In this document: positions 39,258 through 49,083 of the stretch, one piece after another
Position numbering within the stretch: position 1 is the stretch's first letter
How the letters are laid out: each line of letters opens with the position of its first letter
NCBI RefSeq assembly: GCF_000617925.1
Contig: NZ_BAMT01000008.1
Location: 62,001-126,000 of the forward strand
Source: Methylobacillus glycogenes JCM 2850
GTDB taxonomy: Bacteria; Pseudomonadota; Gammaproteobacteria; Burkholderiales; Methylophilaceae
DNA: 64,000 nt
Direction: 5' to 3'
The notes under the pieces: model-generated
What the model saw: only the letters and a program-made list of their open reading frames with translations
What the model was told of the DNA's origin: nothing
Databases searched by the model: none
Translations under genes and position numbers: made by a program

Positions 39258-40151
39258 TCATAATTTGCGGAAAATCCGTTCGCGTTTCTGTAGCGGCTCA
39301 AAACGCTGGCTGTAATCAGAAAAGTCTATGCTTTCCTTGCTGCCCAGGCCGAGAAAGCCGCGATGGCACAGGGATTCATGGAACAGCCCCAGCGCTCTGT
39401 CCTGCAGGCCGCGATTGAAATAGATCAAGACATTGCGGCAAGTCACCAGATGGGTTTCCGAGAACACGCTGTCGGTGGAGAGGCTGTGATCGGCAAAGGT
39501 GACGTTGTCGCACAGGCTGCGGTCAAACAGCGCGGCATTGTAGGCTGCGGTGTAATAGCTGGAGAAATCCAGTTGACCGCCTGCTTCCTGATAGTTCTTG
39601 GCGTAAAGGGCAATGCGATCCAGCGGAAACACGCCTTTGCGCGCTTTTTCCAGTGATTGTGGGTTGATGTCGGTGGCGTAAATAATGGTGCGATCCAGCA
39701 AGCCTTCCTCGCGCAGCAGAATGGCCAGTGAATAGACTTCTTCGCCTGTGCTACAGCCCGCCACCCAAATCTTGAGTGAAGGGTAGGTCTTGAGCACGGG
39801 AATTACCTCTTGCCGCAGGCAGGCATAGTAGCTGGGGTCGCGGAACATTTCGCTGACCGGAATGGTGAGGTATTGCAGCAGTTGCATGAACAAGTCAGGG
39901 TCATGCAACACGCGCGCTTGCAGCTCGGATACCGACTTGCAATCAAAGGCACGCACTGCCTGCACCACGCGGCGCTTTTGCGAAGCACCCGCATAATCGC
40001 GAAAATCATAGCTGTAGCGCAGGTAAATGGCTTCCATCAGCAGGCGCAATTCAATATCGAGCGTGCTGAGCCTCTGAGGCTCATTCACCCTGGCCTCATT
40101 GACTTTGCTTTCATTCAGCCTGTTGGCAATGACTTTAGCGCTTGGCTCCAT
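39258..40151 (-). CDS. CheR-type protein methyltransferase
   Basis: This 297-residue SAM-dependent enzyme methylates Glu residues of receptors. The N-terminal helical domain (FRDYAGASQKRRVVQAVRAF) is followed by ISEMFRD-like IPVSEMFRDPSYYACLRQEV. The SAM motif is KIWVAGCSTGEEVYSLAILL, then IIYATDINPQSLEKARKGVF and LVTCRNVLIYFNRGLQDRAL. All are hallmark CheR segments. An extra N-terminal tail of about 25 residues (NESKVNEARVNEPQR) is present. It starts two bases after the hybrid kinase stop and precedes cheB on the same transcript. Confidence 0.93.
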   Translation of the reverse strand: MEPSAKVIANRLNESKVNEARVNEPQRLSTLDIELRLLMEAIYLRYSYDFRDYAGASQKRRVVQAVRAFDCKSVSELQARVLHDPDLFMQLLQYLTIPVSEMFRDPSYYACLRQEVIPVLKTYPSLKIWVAGCSTGEEVYSLAILLREEGLLDRTIIYATDINPQSLEKARKGVFPLDRIALYAKNYQEAGGQLDFSSYYTAAYNAALFDRSLCDNVTFADHSLSTDSVFSETHLVTCRNVLIYFNRGLQDRALGLFHESLCHRGFLGLGSKESIDFSDYSQRFEPLQKRERIFRKL

Positions 40152-40153
40152 GC

Positions 40154-43100
40154 TTATTCCGTACGGTTAATGTCCGCAGGCAACCAGACCCTGAGCAGGG
40201 AATACAGGCGTGCCAGCTCTATGGGCTTGGCCAGATAATCATTCATGCCCGCTTTCATGCATTGTTCCTGATCGTCCTTCATGGCCTTGGCGGTAATGGC
40301 AATAATGGGCAGGCGTGCAAAGCGGCTATCACTGCGGATGCGCCGCGTGGCTTCCAGGCCGTCCATACCAGGCATCATCACATCCATCAGCACCAGGTCT
40401 ATATCACTCTCGGCTTGCAGTTTTTCCAGCGCTTCCAGGCCATTGCGGGCAACTTCAACCACCATGCCCTTTTGCTCCAGCGCGCTAGTGAGCGCAAACA
40501 CATTGCGTACATCATCATCCACCAGCAGGATGCGCCTATGCTCAAAAATGCTCTCACGGCTACGCAGGGTTTGCAGTATGCGCTGCCTGTCGCTGGAAAG
40601 TTCGGATTCCACCTTGTGCAGGAATAAAGTGACCTCATCCAGCAGGCGCTCTGGCGAGCGTGCGCCCTTGATGATGATGGAGCGGGAGTACTTGAGCAGC
40701 TCGGTTTCTTCCTCGCGGTTGAGGTGACGTCCGGTATACACCACCACAGGCGGGAAGGCCTTGATCTCCTCGCTGGACATGCGTTGCAGCAGCTCGCTGC
40801 CCTGCATATCCGGCAGTTTGAGATCTATGATCATGCAGTCATAAACATGATGGCGCAGTAGCTCCAGCGCCTCTGCACCCAGGCCGACCGGGGTGATTTC
40901 CACATCGTCATCGGCAATCAGTTCCTTCACGCTTTCACGCTGGCGCTCGTCATCTTCTACCAGCAGCACGCGCTTGATTTTCTGCGTGAGTTTTTCTTCC
41001 AGCCTGCCAAACACGCGCTTGAGTTCATCCAGCGTGGTGGGCTTGAGCGCATAGCCTATGGCCCCCAGATGCAAGGCAGCTTCGCTATGATCGGCACCGG
41101 AAACCACATGCACGGGAATATGCCGGGTGTTGGCGTGTTGCTTGAGCTCATGCAGCACGCTGAGACCGGATTGATCCGGCAGGCGGATATCCAGCAGTAT
41201 GGCCTGTGGCTGGTATTGTTCAGCCAGGTGCAAGCCTTCATCGGCGTTATGCGCCACCAGGCAGCGATACCCCATTTCATGCGCCAGATCGAACAGAATC
41301 TTGGCAAAAGCCACTTCATCTTCTATCACCAGCACCAGACGCTGGGCGTTATCCGCCTGATCACGATCATCGCTGAAAGCTGGCCCTGTAAAGGCCTTGG
41401 CGCTGGCAGGGGCGGGGGCTGAAGTTGAAGCTAATGCCGTGCTTGCCACCTCAGGGTGTGCAGACCCGGCAATGGTGGCGGGATGCAAAGGCCCGGCACT
41501 GCTTTCCACCGTGGGCTGGCCTATCAGCGCGGGTGCGGGGTTCCAGTCCTGCGGCAAAATCAGCGTGAAGCGGCTGCCCTGGCCTGGGGTACTTTCTACC
41601 TGAATAAATCCGCCCAGGAGTGTGGCCAGATTGCGCGAGATGGAGAGCCCCAGCCCGGTGCCGCCGTAACGACGGCTGGAGGTGCCATCGACCTGACGGA
41701 AGGGGGCAAAGATGGCTTCATGGAAATTGGCGGCAATGCCTATGCCGCTGTCTTCCACCACAAAGCGGATCTGCCCATCTTCATGACTGCTAATGGTCAG
41801 GGAAGCGCTGCCATGATCGGTGAACTTGATGGCATTGGAGAGCAGGTTCTTGAGAATCTGCTCCAGACGCAAACGGTCAGTGTGCATGGTGGTCGGCGCG
41901 TCAGGCTCCAGCGCAATGCGGAACTCAAGTTTTTTCTGCGCCGCCTGCGGCTCAAACACCGAAGCCAGGGTATCGCTGAGCTGGCGCAGATTGAGCATTT
42001 GCGGATTAAGCTCCAGCTGCCCGGCTTCCACCTTGGAGATATCGAGAATATCGTTGATCAGGTTAAGCAAGTCATTGCCCGCAGAGTAGATGGTCTGGGC
42101 AAACTTGACCTGTTCTTCATTGAGATTGCCCTCGCGGTTTTCTGACAGCAGCTTGGCCAGAATCAGCGAGCTATTCAATGGCGTGCGCAGTTCATGCGAC
42201 ATATTGGCGAGGAACTCGGATTTGTACTCGCTGGCGCGTTCCAGATCTTCGGCTCTTTCCTGCAATTGCGCTTGCACCTGCTGCAGATTGGCGTTGCGCT
42301 GATCCAGGGTCAACGCCTGCTCTGCCAGCTTGTCATTGGTCTGTTCCAGCTCGGCCTTCTGGTTTTCCAGCGTTGATTGTGATTCTTCCAGCACGCGCGA
42401 TTGTTCTTCCAGCTCTTCATTGCTGGTGCGCAATTCTTCCTGCTGCACTTGCAGTTCTTCGTTGAGTTGCTGGGTTTCGGCCAGGGCATCATGCAGGCGC
42501 TGGCGCGATAGGGCGGATTCAATGGCAATACCGAGATTGCCAGAGATCAGCGTCAGTAATTCCGTCACACGCGGGTCGGTGGCATGCATAAAGCCCAGCT
42601 CAATCACGCCATTGATATGCTTGTCATTGCGTATGGGCACAATCAGCACCTGACGCGGCACGCTATCACCAAGGGCGGAGTTGATCTTGATATAGTCCTG
42701 CGGCAAGCCATCCAGGCTGAGCAAACGCCCTTCGGCCACAGATTGGCCCAACAGGCCCTGGTTCTCGCGCAGAATCAGATTGCGCTGCTCCTGATCGGGG
42801 CTGAAGCCGTAGCTGGCAAAGCGGCGCAGGCTGCCATCATCCTCACGCACATACAATGCACCCACCTGAATACCGATATAGCGCGCCAGAAAATCCAGCG
42901 AAGTGCGGCCTATCTGCGGCAAGGCCAGTTGGCCTATGCCCAACTCTGCCAATGCAGATTGGCCAGTACGCAACCAGGCTTGTTGTTGCAAGGTATCTGA
43001 GTGCGCTTGCTGTGCGGTCAGCACATCTTCATAGCCAGAAGAAAGGCGCAGCAGCTCGCGGCGGCCAAAGTAGCCAAGGAAACCCGTCAAGCCCAATACG

Positions 43101-43680
43101 AAAATCAGATAGGAAATCAGCGAGAACAGAATGGTGGAACGTGCGGCATCGTTACGCTCCTTGAGGTAGCGCTGCTCGACATCGATAAACGCGCCCAGCT
43201 CCTTGCGGATTTCGTCAAATTCCATCTTCCGCGCCCGGCACGTACCAGCCCGGCATAATCTTCATGCTTGCGCCGCATCTCTATGGCATTGCTGGCATAC
43301 ACATTCCATTGCTCAGCCTGCGCCTGTATGCGCCTTAACCTGTCTATCTGGGCTGGGTTGTCGCTAATCAGTTGCAGCAGGCTGCTGACTTCAGCCTGTA
43401 GCCGGGCTTTGCCGACAACATAGGGGGTGAGAAAGCTTTCTTCGCCACTGATGAGGTAGCCGCGCATGCCGCTCTCAAGATCGACCGCGAGCTTGGAAAT
43501 TTCCTGTGCCTTGCCGATGACGCGTTCGGTATGTTCAACCCAGTTCATTGACGACAGCAGATTCATCACCAGGATGATGAACATCACTGCGCTGGCAATA
43601 CCCACCGCCAAGGGCAACACGATGTTGCGCCGCAAGATACGCTTGAAGCTGTTTTGATCTATCGTGGACTGTCCGGACAT
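40154..43680 (-). CDS. CHASE3-GAF hybrid histidine kinase with three receiver domains (frameshifted in this sequence)
   Basis: The first frame (43680 to about 43230) has TM1 (LPLAVGIASAVMFIILVMNL) and a CHASE3 sensor (VDLESGMRGYLISGEESFL, WNVYASNAIEMRRKHED). One base appears lost near 43228 (GGAAGATGG). The second frame continues MEFDEIRKELGAFIDVEQRY, TM2 (ILFSLISYLIFVLGLTGFLG), a GAF domain (LDFLARYIGIQVGALYVRED) and a long coiled coil. The His box is LANMSHELRTPLNSSL and the ATPase domain contains GTGLGLSISRNLA. Three receivers follow, with phospho-Asp in LLDIRLPDQSG, IIDLKLPDMQG and LMDVMMPGMDG. The joined length is about 1175 residues. It leads the operon with CheR, CheB and a REC-kinase. 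Confidence 0.9.
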
Positions 43681-43804
43681 GGGGGTTCCCGCGTTTTCAA
43701 GATGCGCTAGTGTAACCGAAACCTAGCCTAGCTTAAGCGTCTAAAGGTAGTTAAAGTCGTTAAAAACACGGGATTTTTTCGCTAAAAAACCTGAACAGGG
43801 GGTT

Positions 43805-43847
43805 TTGTAGGAGCCGTCTGACAGTGGCGGGTAACGCAGTCCTACAA
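43805..43847. repeat. Inverted repeat TTGTAGGA/TCCTACAA
   Basis: An 8-bp perfect inverted repeat with a 27-nt interior, in the 402-bp gene-free gap between the hybrid kinase start and the MarR stop. It resembles the ends of small palindromic repeats of the GTAGGAGC kind seen in other proteobacteria. Confidence 0.4.
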
Positions 43848-43891
43848 GGCCTTGATGCCGCAGGGTAAATCCGTGCCTAAAAGTCCAGGCT

Positions 43892-43930
43892 AGCGCATGT
43901 CATTGCGCTGGGTGAGTGATGACATGCGCT
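43892..43930. repeat. Perfect 12-bp inverted repeat
   Basis: AGCGCATGTCAT and ATGACATGCGCT flank a 15-nt loop. It lies in the same 402-bp gap, downstream of the MarR gene and upstream of the hybrid kinase. No T-run follows on either strand, so terminator function is uncertain; an operator or REP-like element is possible. I see no gene in this gap. Confidence 0.5.
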
Positions 43931-44082
43931 GAACTGTAATCTGGGCAAGTGTGGACTAGCCAACCTTGAAGTAAGGCGCTCAAGGGCAGAGGAGGAGTAG
44001 GGAGGAGGCTTAAAGATTAAACAAGGAAAGATTCAAACAAGGAAAGATGCAAACACTGCCTGCAGCCCAAGGCTGCAGGACA

Positions 44083-44586
44083 TTACTTCAACAGATCGGC
44101 GTGTGCGCCCAGATTCTGCATATATTGCACAATCAACTGGCGCTGCTCCTGGGTAAGTGTGGACATCAGCGCAGCAACACGGGTGTAGTACACAGGCATC
44201 ACCTCATCCAGCTTTTTGCGCCCGGTGGCGGTGAGCTTGATCTTGAGCTTGCGCCTGTCCTTGCGGTCGGTCAGGCGGCTCACCAGGCCTTCGTTTTCCA
44301 GGCCGTCGATAAATCCGGTCATGGTGGCCTTGGTGACCCCGGCTTTTTCTGCCAGTTCTGAGGGTGAGGAGCTGAGATTGTCTTCGCGCAGCAGTAACAC
44401 CAGCACCCACCAGCGGCCTTGCAGCAGGCCGTGCTGGGCCAGCATCTTGTCTAGGGCGTCCGACATATCGGAGGCGGCGCGCAAAATATTGACGAATTCC
44501 CAGATGGCACCAATATCCGCTTCGGGGAAGTGTCCGGCAAATTTCTTCAACGACTCTGAGGTCGGTAATTCTTTAATCAGTAGCAT
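44083..44586 (-). CDS. MarR-family transcriptional regulator
   Basis: This 167-residue winged-helix regulator shows the MarR core SPSELAEKAGVTKATMTGFI, then DGLENEGLVSRLTDRKDRRK and LKIKLTATGRKKLDEVMPVY. An N-terminal helix pair (IWEFVNILRAASDMSDALDK) serves dimerisation. Length is slightly above the usual 140-150 because of a longer N-terminus. It has no adjacent partner gene: 196 bp separate it from the upstream diguanylate cyclase on the same strand, so its target is unclear. Confidence 0.93.
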   Translation of the reverse strand: MLLIKELPTSESLKKFAGHFPEADIGAIWEFVNILRAASDMSDALDKMLAQHGLLQGRWWVLVLLLREDNLSSSPSELAEKAGVTKATMTGFIDGLENEGLVSRLTDRKDRRKLKIKLTATGRKKLDEVMPVYYTRVAALMSTLTQEQRQLIVQYMQNLGAHADLLK

Positions 44587-44782
44587 GTTACGGCTTATGA
44601 TAGTAAGGCTCCAAAATGAGTGTCAATAGCGGCTGACATAATTCCCTATAAAAATTAAGGGAATTAGTCCGGTTGGACTAGCAGACGCTGATTTTTCTTG
44701 CGAAATTCACCCTAATTGCACGGTGAAATGCCGGGTATCTACCCGAATTCAGTGACAGAATCCATGCAAAGCAGCGGCGGAT

Positions 44783-45724
44783 TTATTGCGAGTCAACGAT
44801 GGCATTGCGGCCACGCTGTTTGGCGAGGTAAAGACGCTTGTCCACCTGCTCTACAAAGCTCAAGGCCTGGTCCTGCACACCGGGGATAATGGTGCCTACC
44901 CCCATGCTGACCGTGAGGTAATCACCTAACGATGATTGCGCATGGGGAATCTGCGCCTTGAAAATCAGGTTGCGGCAGCGATTGGCGACCACCTGCGCCG
45001 CCTGAGCATCGGTTTCTGGCAGCACCAGCACAAACTCCTCACCGCCCAGGCGGGCAAAGAAATCCCGCGCGCGTGCGGCACTGCTGGCCAGCAAGCTTGC
45101 CACGCGCTTCAGGCACTCATCGCCCTGAATATGGCCGTAGTGATCGTTGTACTGCTTGAAGAAATCAATATCAAAAATCACCAGTGATAAAGGCTGGCCA
45201 TTGCGCCTGGCATTGGCCCATTCAATTTCCATGATGGAATCAAACATGCGGCGGTTGGCCACCCCGGTCAAACCATCCTTGAAGGAAAGCTCCTCCAGCT
45301 CTTTCTGCATTTTCAGCAGCTGTTCCTCGGTTTTCTTGCGTTCGCTGATATCAAACATAAAGCCGATCAAGGCTTCTACCTCACCCGCTGCATTGCGTGC
45401 CACATGCACCACATCGCGTATCCAGACATACTGGCCATCCTTGGTCAGGGCGCGGTAATCGGCCTCATGATCGGTGCCGGATTGCGATTGCGACACACAG
45501 AAATCCACCACCCAGGCCCTGTCTTCCGGGTGCATACGTGCAGCCCAATCGTCCACGCTGGCCCAGCTTTCCGGCGTCCAGCCCAGCAAGGCCTCAATCT
45601 GCGGCCCAACATAGGCAAATTTCAGCGTCTTCCAGTCGATTTTCCAGGGAATCGCCTTGGTGGATTCCAGCAAGGTTTTGTAAACCTCGGGATCGGTGCT
45701 GCCCAGGATGGAAGTTTCAGTCAT
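44783..45724 (-). CDS. PAS-GGDEF diguanylate cyclase
   Basis: This 313-residue soluble protein has a PAS/PAC domain (FAYVGPQIEALLGWTPESW, ADYRALTKDGQYVWIRDVVH, GFMFDISERKKTEEQL). It is joined by a short coiled coil to a GGDEF domain starting SFKDGLTGVANRRMFDSIM. The active-site loop is RLGGEEFVLVLPET. An RxxD inhibitory site (RARD) lies five residues before GGEEF. It is therefore predicted to make cyclic di-GMP with product inhibition. The signal sensed by the PAS domain is unknown. The 338-bp upstream gap to the GNAT gene stop shows no other gene. Confidence 0.94.
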   Translation of the reverse strand: MTETSILGSTDPEVYKTLLESTKAIPWKIDWKTLKFAYVGPQIEALLGWTPESWASVDDWAARMHPEDRAWVVDFCVSQSQSGTDHEADYRALTKDGQYVWIRDVVHVARNAAGEVEALIGFMFDISERKKTEEQLLKMQKELEELSFKDGLTGVANRRMFDSIMEIEWANARRNGQPLSLVIFDIDFFKQYNDHYGHIQGDECLKRVASLLASSAARARDFFARLGGEEFVLVLPETDAQAAQVVANRCRNLIFKAQIPHAQSSLGDYLTVSMGVGTIIPGVQDQALSFVEQVDKRLYLAKQRGRNAIVDSQ

Positions 45725-46062
45725 GGCATTTACTCTATGGTTGCAATCAGGGGTAACTCAGACAATGGTGCCGGGAACATTAAGCGAATTACATGCCAGC
45801 AGAAAATGCGGAGATATCTGATAAAAGTGAAATTTTTTAGGGACTTAAATGCAGTAACACGGCTGTGCTGGCGTAGAAATCCCGGCACATATGTCGAGGC
45901 GCCGACAGTGTAAAAGTCGGCATTAGATTTGACTAGCCAGCCATGGGACTAGAACCAGACTATGAATCTGGACAGGGAATAAAGAGAGATGGGGCTACCC
46001 TAAAAAGAGGGGGGTAGGTATGGTAACAAGCAGGAAAAATACAGGCCTTGCCGCCTGCAATC

Positions 46063-46554
46063 TCAGGATAGACTTAATCGCAGGGCGTGGCTGGCATGAG
46101 GGTCTTTAATACGTTGAAAGCCGTAACGCAGGTAAAACACATCCCCTGCGGTGGTATCGGTCAACACCCGCACTAGGCTGAAGTGTGGGCCTGCATGTGC
46201 CAACAGGCGCTGTAACAGGGTTTGTCCAATCTGCCGCCCACGGGCTGTAGGTGTGACGTATAGCCTGCGTATTCTGCCTATGTCGGCCTCATGGGCATAA
46301 GGGTCAGGTGTCAGCCCACCCACCGCCACCAGCTTGCCGTCCAGATAAGCTGCCAGCAGACATGCGCCAGGGGCATCAAAGCGCTGCACGCCACTTTGCC
46401 ATTCGCTGATCAAGCGGCTGATAAACCTGAAACCTTCAGCCTGGGCCGCTTGTTCCAGCGCAAACATGCCTGGGCTTAAGTCTTGCAGCGGCTCAATGTC
46501 TATTTTGCTCATAGGTGGCTGATGGTCTCTGCTGATGTCACCAGATGATGTCAT
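46063..46554 (-). CDS. GNAT-family N-acetyltransferase
   Basis: This protein of up to 163 residues has the GNAT core LLAAYLDGKLVAVGGLTPDP, then IGRIRRLYVTPTARGRQIGQ and TLLQRLLAHA. The R-x-x-x-x-G-x-G/A-like acetyl-CoA loop is present as ARGRQIG, and the C-terminal strand is DVFYLRYGFQRIKD. The acceptor substrate is unknown. ATG 46554 abuts the PIG-L stop codon (TAGATG), implying coupling; an internal ATG at 46512 (MSKIDIEPL) is an alternative start. It is the last gene of the reverse-strand TonB receptor/PIG-L unit. Confidence 0.85.
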   Translation of the reverse strand: MTSSGDISRDHQPPMSKIDIEPLQDLSPGMFALEQAAQAEGFRFISRLISEWQSGVQRFDAPGACLLAAYLDGKLVAVGGLTPDPYAHEADIGRIRRLYVTPTARGRQIGQTLLQRLLAHAGPHFSLVRVLTDTTAGDVFYLRYGFQRIKDPHASHALRLSLS

Positions 46555-49083
46555 CTAATCATTACCTTTGATGACATCGTCCCTGGCCAAAAGATTGGCC
46601 AACAATCTGGCAGCCCCGGGAACCCCTGCGGGCAATTGGCGGAAAAACGCCAAGGGCGCATAAATAAACCGCCCTTTACCCAGGGTGGTAGTAATCAGGC
46701 CGCCGTCCAGCTCGGCCTCGCCCTGATCATGCATGCCCAGTAAATGCTCGTAGCGCGGGTCGGCCTGGCTGACAAAATACAAGCCGCGCTCCTGCACCCA
46801 GCCTGCAAAATCGTCAGTGCCAATGCGATTGGGCGTGTTGAGCAAGCGATGTTCTGGCTGTAACAGGCGCACCGCCGCATTTTCCTCATTCACCCTGGCG
46901 CGGGAAAGCTGGAAAGGATAAGGGCCGATAGCGCTGGCAGGGGCTGGGCTGAGGTTGTTGTATTGCGCCAGCAATACCCCACCCTGACTCACATATTCCA
47001 TCAGTGGCGCATGGGCTGCGGCGAGGTTGGCATCCACGTTGTAGGCGCGCACCCCGGTGATAATGGCGTCAAAGCGCTGGAGGTTTTCCTGGGCCAGTGT
47101 CCTGCTATCCAGCTCCGTCACGGTATAACCCAGCTGTTTCAGCGCCGCTGCCACTTTATCGCCCGCGCCGGGGATATAGCCAATATTACGGCCCCCGGTT
47201 TTGATATCTAGGCTGACCAGTCTGGCCTCGGCGGGGGCAAACCAGTCCAGCTCGGCAATGTGGGCATAGGCGATGGTTTTTTGCTCCAGCGCAAACTGCT
47301 TGCCATCTATCTCCACCTCCAGCTTGAGATCACCCGCACTGGCGCTGCTGGGGGCTTGCACCTCCAGTGTCACCTGGCTGCGTTGGCCGGAGCCTAGCTT
47401 AAAGGCCTGCTGCTGTGGCCTCACCTGCCAGCCTGGCGGTGCCTGCACTTTCAGCGTGCCAGTTATGTTCTGACTTGTGTCTTTCTGACTCAAACCTGCT
47501 TGATTCAAGCCTGGCTCACGCAAACTTTGCAGACTGAGCTGGATATTGTGCCTGCTAGCCAGCGGAATCAGATAAGCCTGGTTTTCCAGCTTGATGCTCA
47601 CAGGCGGCGTTACTTGTACGGCTCTGCTGACTTCGCCGCGCAGTGGGTCCAGGCGCTGGTAAAGCACAGGCTGGGTCAAGGTCAGGGTCTGGCCAGCTAC
47701 AGCCAGGGTGATGCTCTGCTCAGGTGCATCGTCGGCCCAGGCTTGCGCCAGCTGGTTTTGCGCTGCCAGCGCAAACGCACCTTCATCTGGCCGGGCCCGC
47801 AGCCAGTATGGCTGGCTGATGCGCTTGGGCTGAAGCTGGGTGTTCACCTGCACCACTTCATCCTGTTGCAGAAGCGTGTGCTGGGCTATTTGATTGATGG
47901 CAAGCAATGCCACAGGCACAGGGCCACGCACCACCAGGCTGGTCTTGACCGCTATCTCCTCGCCCAGCGCATAATGTGCCCGCTCGGCGAAGCTGCCTAT
48001 CCAGACCCCGGCGGCAGCCAGAATCAATTGCTCGGTCTCTTGCAGTTTCTGTGTGCGCCAATAACCCTCAGGCAAGGCGGCAATGCTTTTGCGCACGGCC
48101 AGCAGCGCTGGTATGGAGTTGGCGGGTTGGTCTGGGTCATAGCCCTGGCGTAGTTGGGTAATCTGGCGGGCAAGAGCCTGCGCCTGGGCTACCCGGCCCC
48201 AGCTGGTATCTATGCCTTCGAGTAGGGTATTTTGCAAAGGCTGGCCAGCCTGCCAGGCAAAGGTTTCCCAGACATGCCCACGCAATGCGCGGCTGCCAAA
48301 GCCCTGGCTCTGGTGATGATTACGGCTCAATGCGGCAATTTCGCCATAACTCTTGCCCAGCCTGGGGTTATAGCCGCCAACATCTATGCGCAATTGCTCG
48401 GGGCTGCGCGTGCTGCCGCTACCCAAAAAGGATTCCCAGGTATTCCACACCAGGCGCTTGGCCTGCCAGGGGGCGACTTCCTGCAATTGCTCCGGAAAAC
48501 GTTGCGGGTCTGCCGCAGCAGCAAACGCCAGCCTGGCCAATATGGCCGAGGCCTGGTGCTGACCATGCCCGGCCCTGGCATCTTCCGGGAAGCGCGTGAT
48601 GATGACATCAGGCTGAAGTTTGCGAATCAACCAGACGATATCGCCGAGTATGCGTTCCTGCTGCCAGATCTCCAGGGTTTCATCCGCGCGTTTGGAAAAA
48701 CCAAAATCGCGCGCGCGGGTGAAATATTGCTCCGCGCCATCTTCACGCCGTGCCGCCAGCAATTCCTGGCTGCGGATCAGCCCCAGGGGGATACCCTGTT
48801 CATCGCCCAGCAGGTTTTGCCCGCCATCGCCACGCGTCAGCGAAAGATAGGCAGTGCGGTAGTGCTTTTGCTGCGCCAGCCAGGCCAGTAGCTGGGTGTT
48901 CTCGTCATCGGGGTGAGCGGCGATATACAGCACGCTGCCCAGCACCGCTAGCTTATCCAGGCCCTGGGCAATGCCGCCAGAATCCAGCGGCTTTGCTTCT
49001 ACTTGGGTTTGTGCCTGCGCGCCAGCACTGACCAGGCATAACAGCCAGGTCAGCGCCAGTGTTTGCCAGAGTTTGAGCCGCAT
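46555..49083 (-). CDS. Secreted PIG-L family deacetylase with C-terminal extension
   Basis: This 842-residue exported protein has a signal peptide (LALTWLLCLVSAGAQA). A PIG-L/LmbE-type zinc deacetylase domain follows, with AHPDDE at residues 56-61, SLTRGDGGQNLLGDEQG and the metal-site region DARAGHGQHQAS. The remaining two thirds look like beta-sandwich domains (LKVQAPPGWQVRPQQQAFKL) and a late glutamine-amidotransferase-like fold (FDAIITGVRAYNVD, YVSQGGVLLAQYN). PIG-L enzymes remove N-acetyl groups from amino sugars or related compounds. Its start overlaps the TonB receptor stop by one base (TGATG), so the two are translationally coupled. Confidence 0.88.
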   Translation of the reverse strand: MRLKLWQTLALTWLLCLVSAGAQAQTQVEAKPLDSGGIAQGLDKLAVLGSVLYIAAHPDDENTQLLAWLAQQKHYRTAYLSLTRGDGGQNLLGDEQGIPLGLIRSQELLAARREDGAEQYFTRARDFGFSKRADETLEIWQQERILGDIVWLIRKLQPDVIITRFPEDARAGHGQHQASAILARLAFAAAADPQRFPEQLQEVAPWQAKRLVWNTWESFLGSGSTRSPEQLRIDVGGYNPRLGKSYGEIAALSRNHHQSQGFGSRALRGHVWETFAWQAGQPLQNTLLEGIDTSWGRVAQAQALARQITQLRQGYDPDQPANSIPALLAVRKSIAALPEGYWRTQKLQETEQLILAAAGVWIGSFAERAHYALGEEIAVKTSLVVRGPVPVALLAINQIAQHTLLQQDEVVQVNTQLQPKRISQPYWLRARPDEGAFALAAQNQLAQAWADDAPEQSITLAVAGQTLTLTQPVLYQRLDPLRGEVSRAVQVTPPVSIKLENQAYLIPLASRHNIQLSLQSLREPGLNQAGLSQKDTSQNITGTLKVQAPPGWQVRPQQQAFKLGSGQRSQVTLEVQAPSSASAGDLKLEVEIDGKQFALEQKTIAYAHIAELDWFAPAEARLVSLDIKTGGRNIGYIPGAGDKVAAALKQLGYTVTELDSRTLAQENLQRFDAIITGVRAYNVDANLAAAHAPLMEYVSQGGVLLAQYNNLSPAPASAIGPYPFQLSRARVNEENAAVRLLQPEHRLLNTPNRIGTDDFAGWVQERGLYFVSQADPRYEHLLGMHDQGEAELDGGLITTTLGKGRFIYAPLAFFRQLPAGVPGAARLLANLLARDDVIKGND

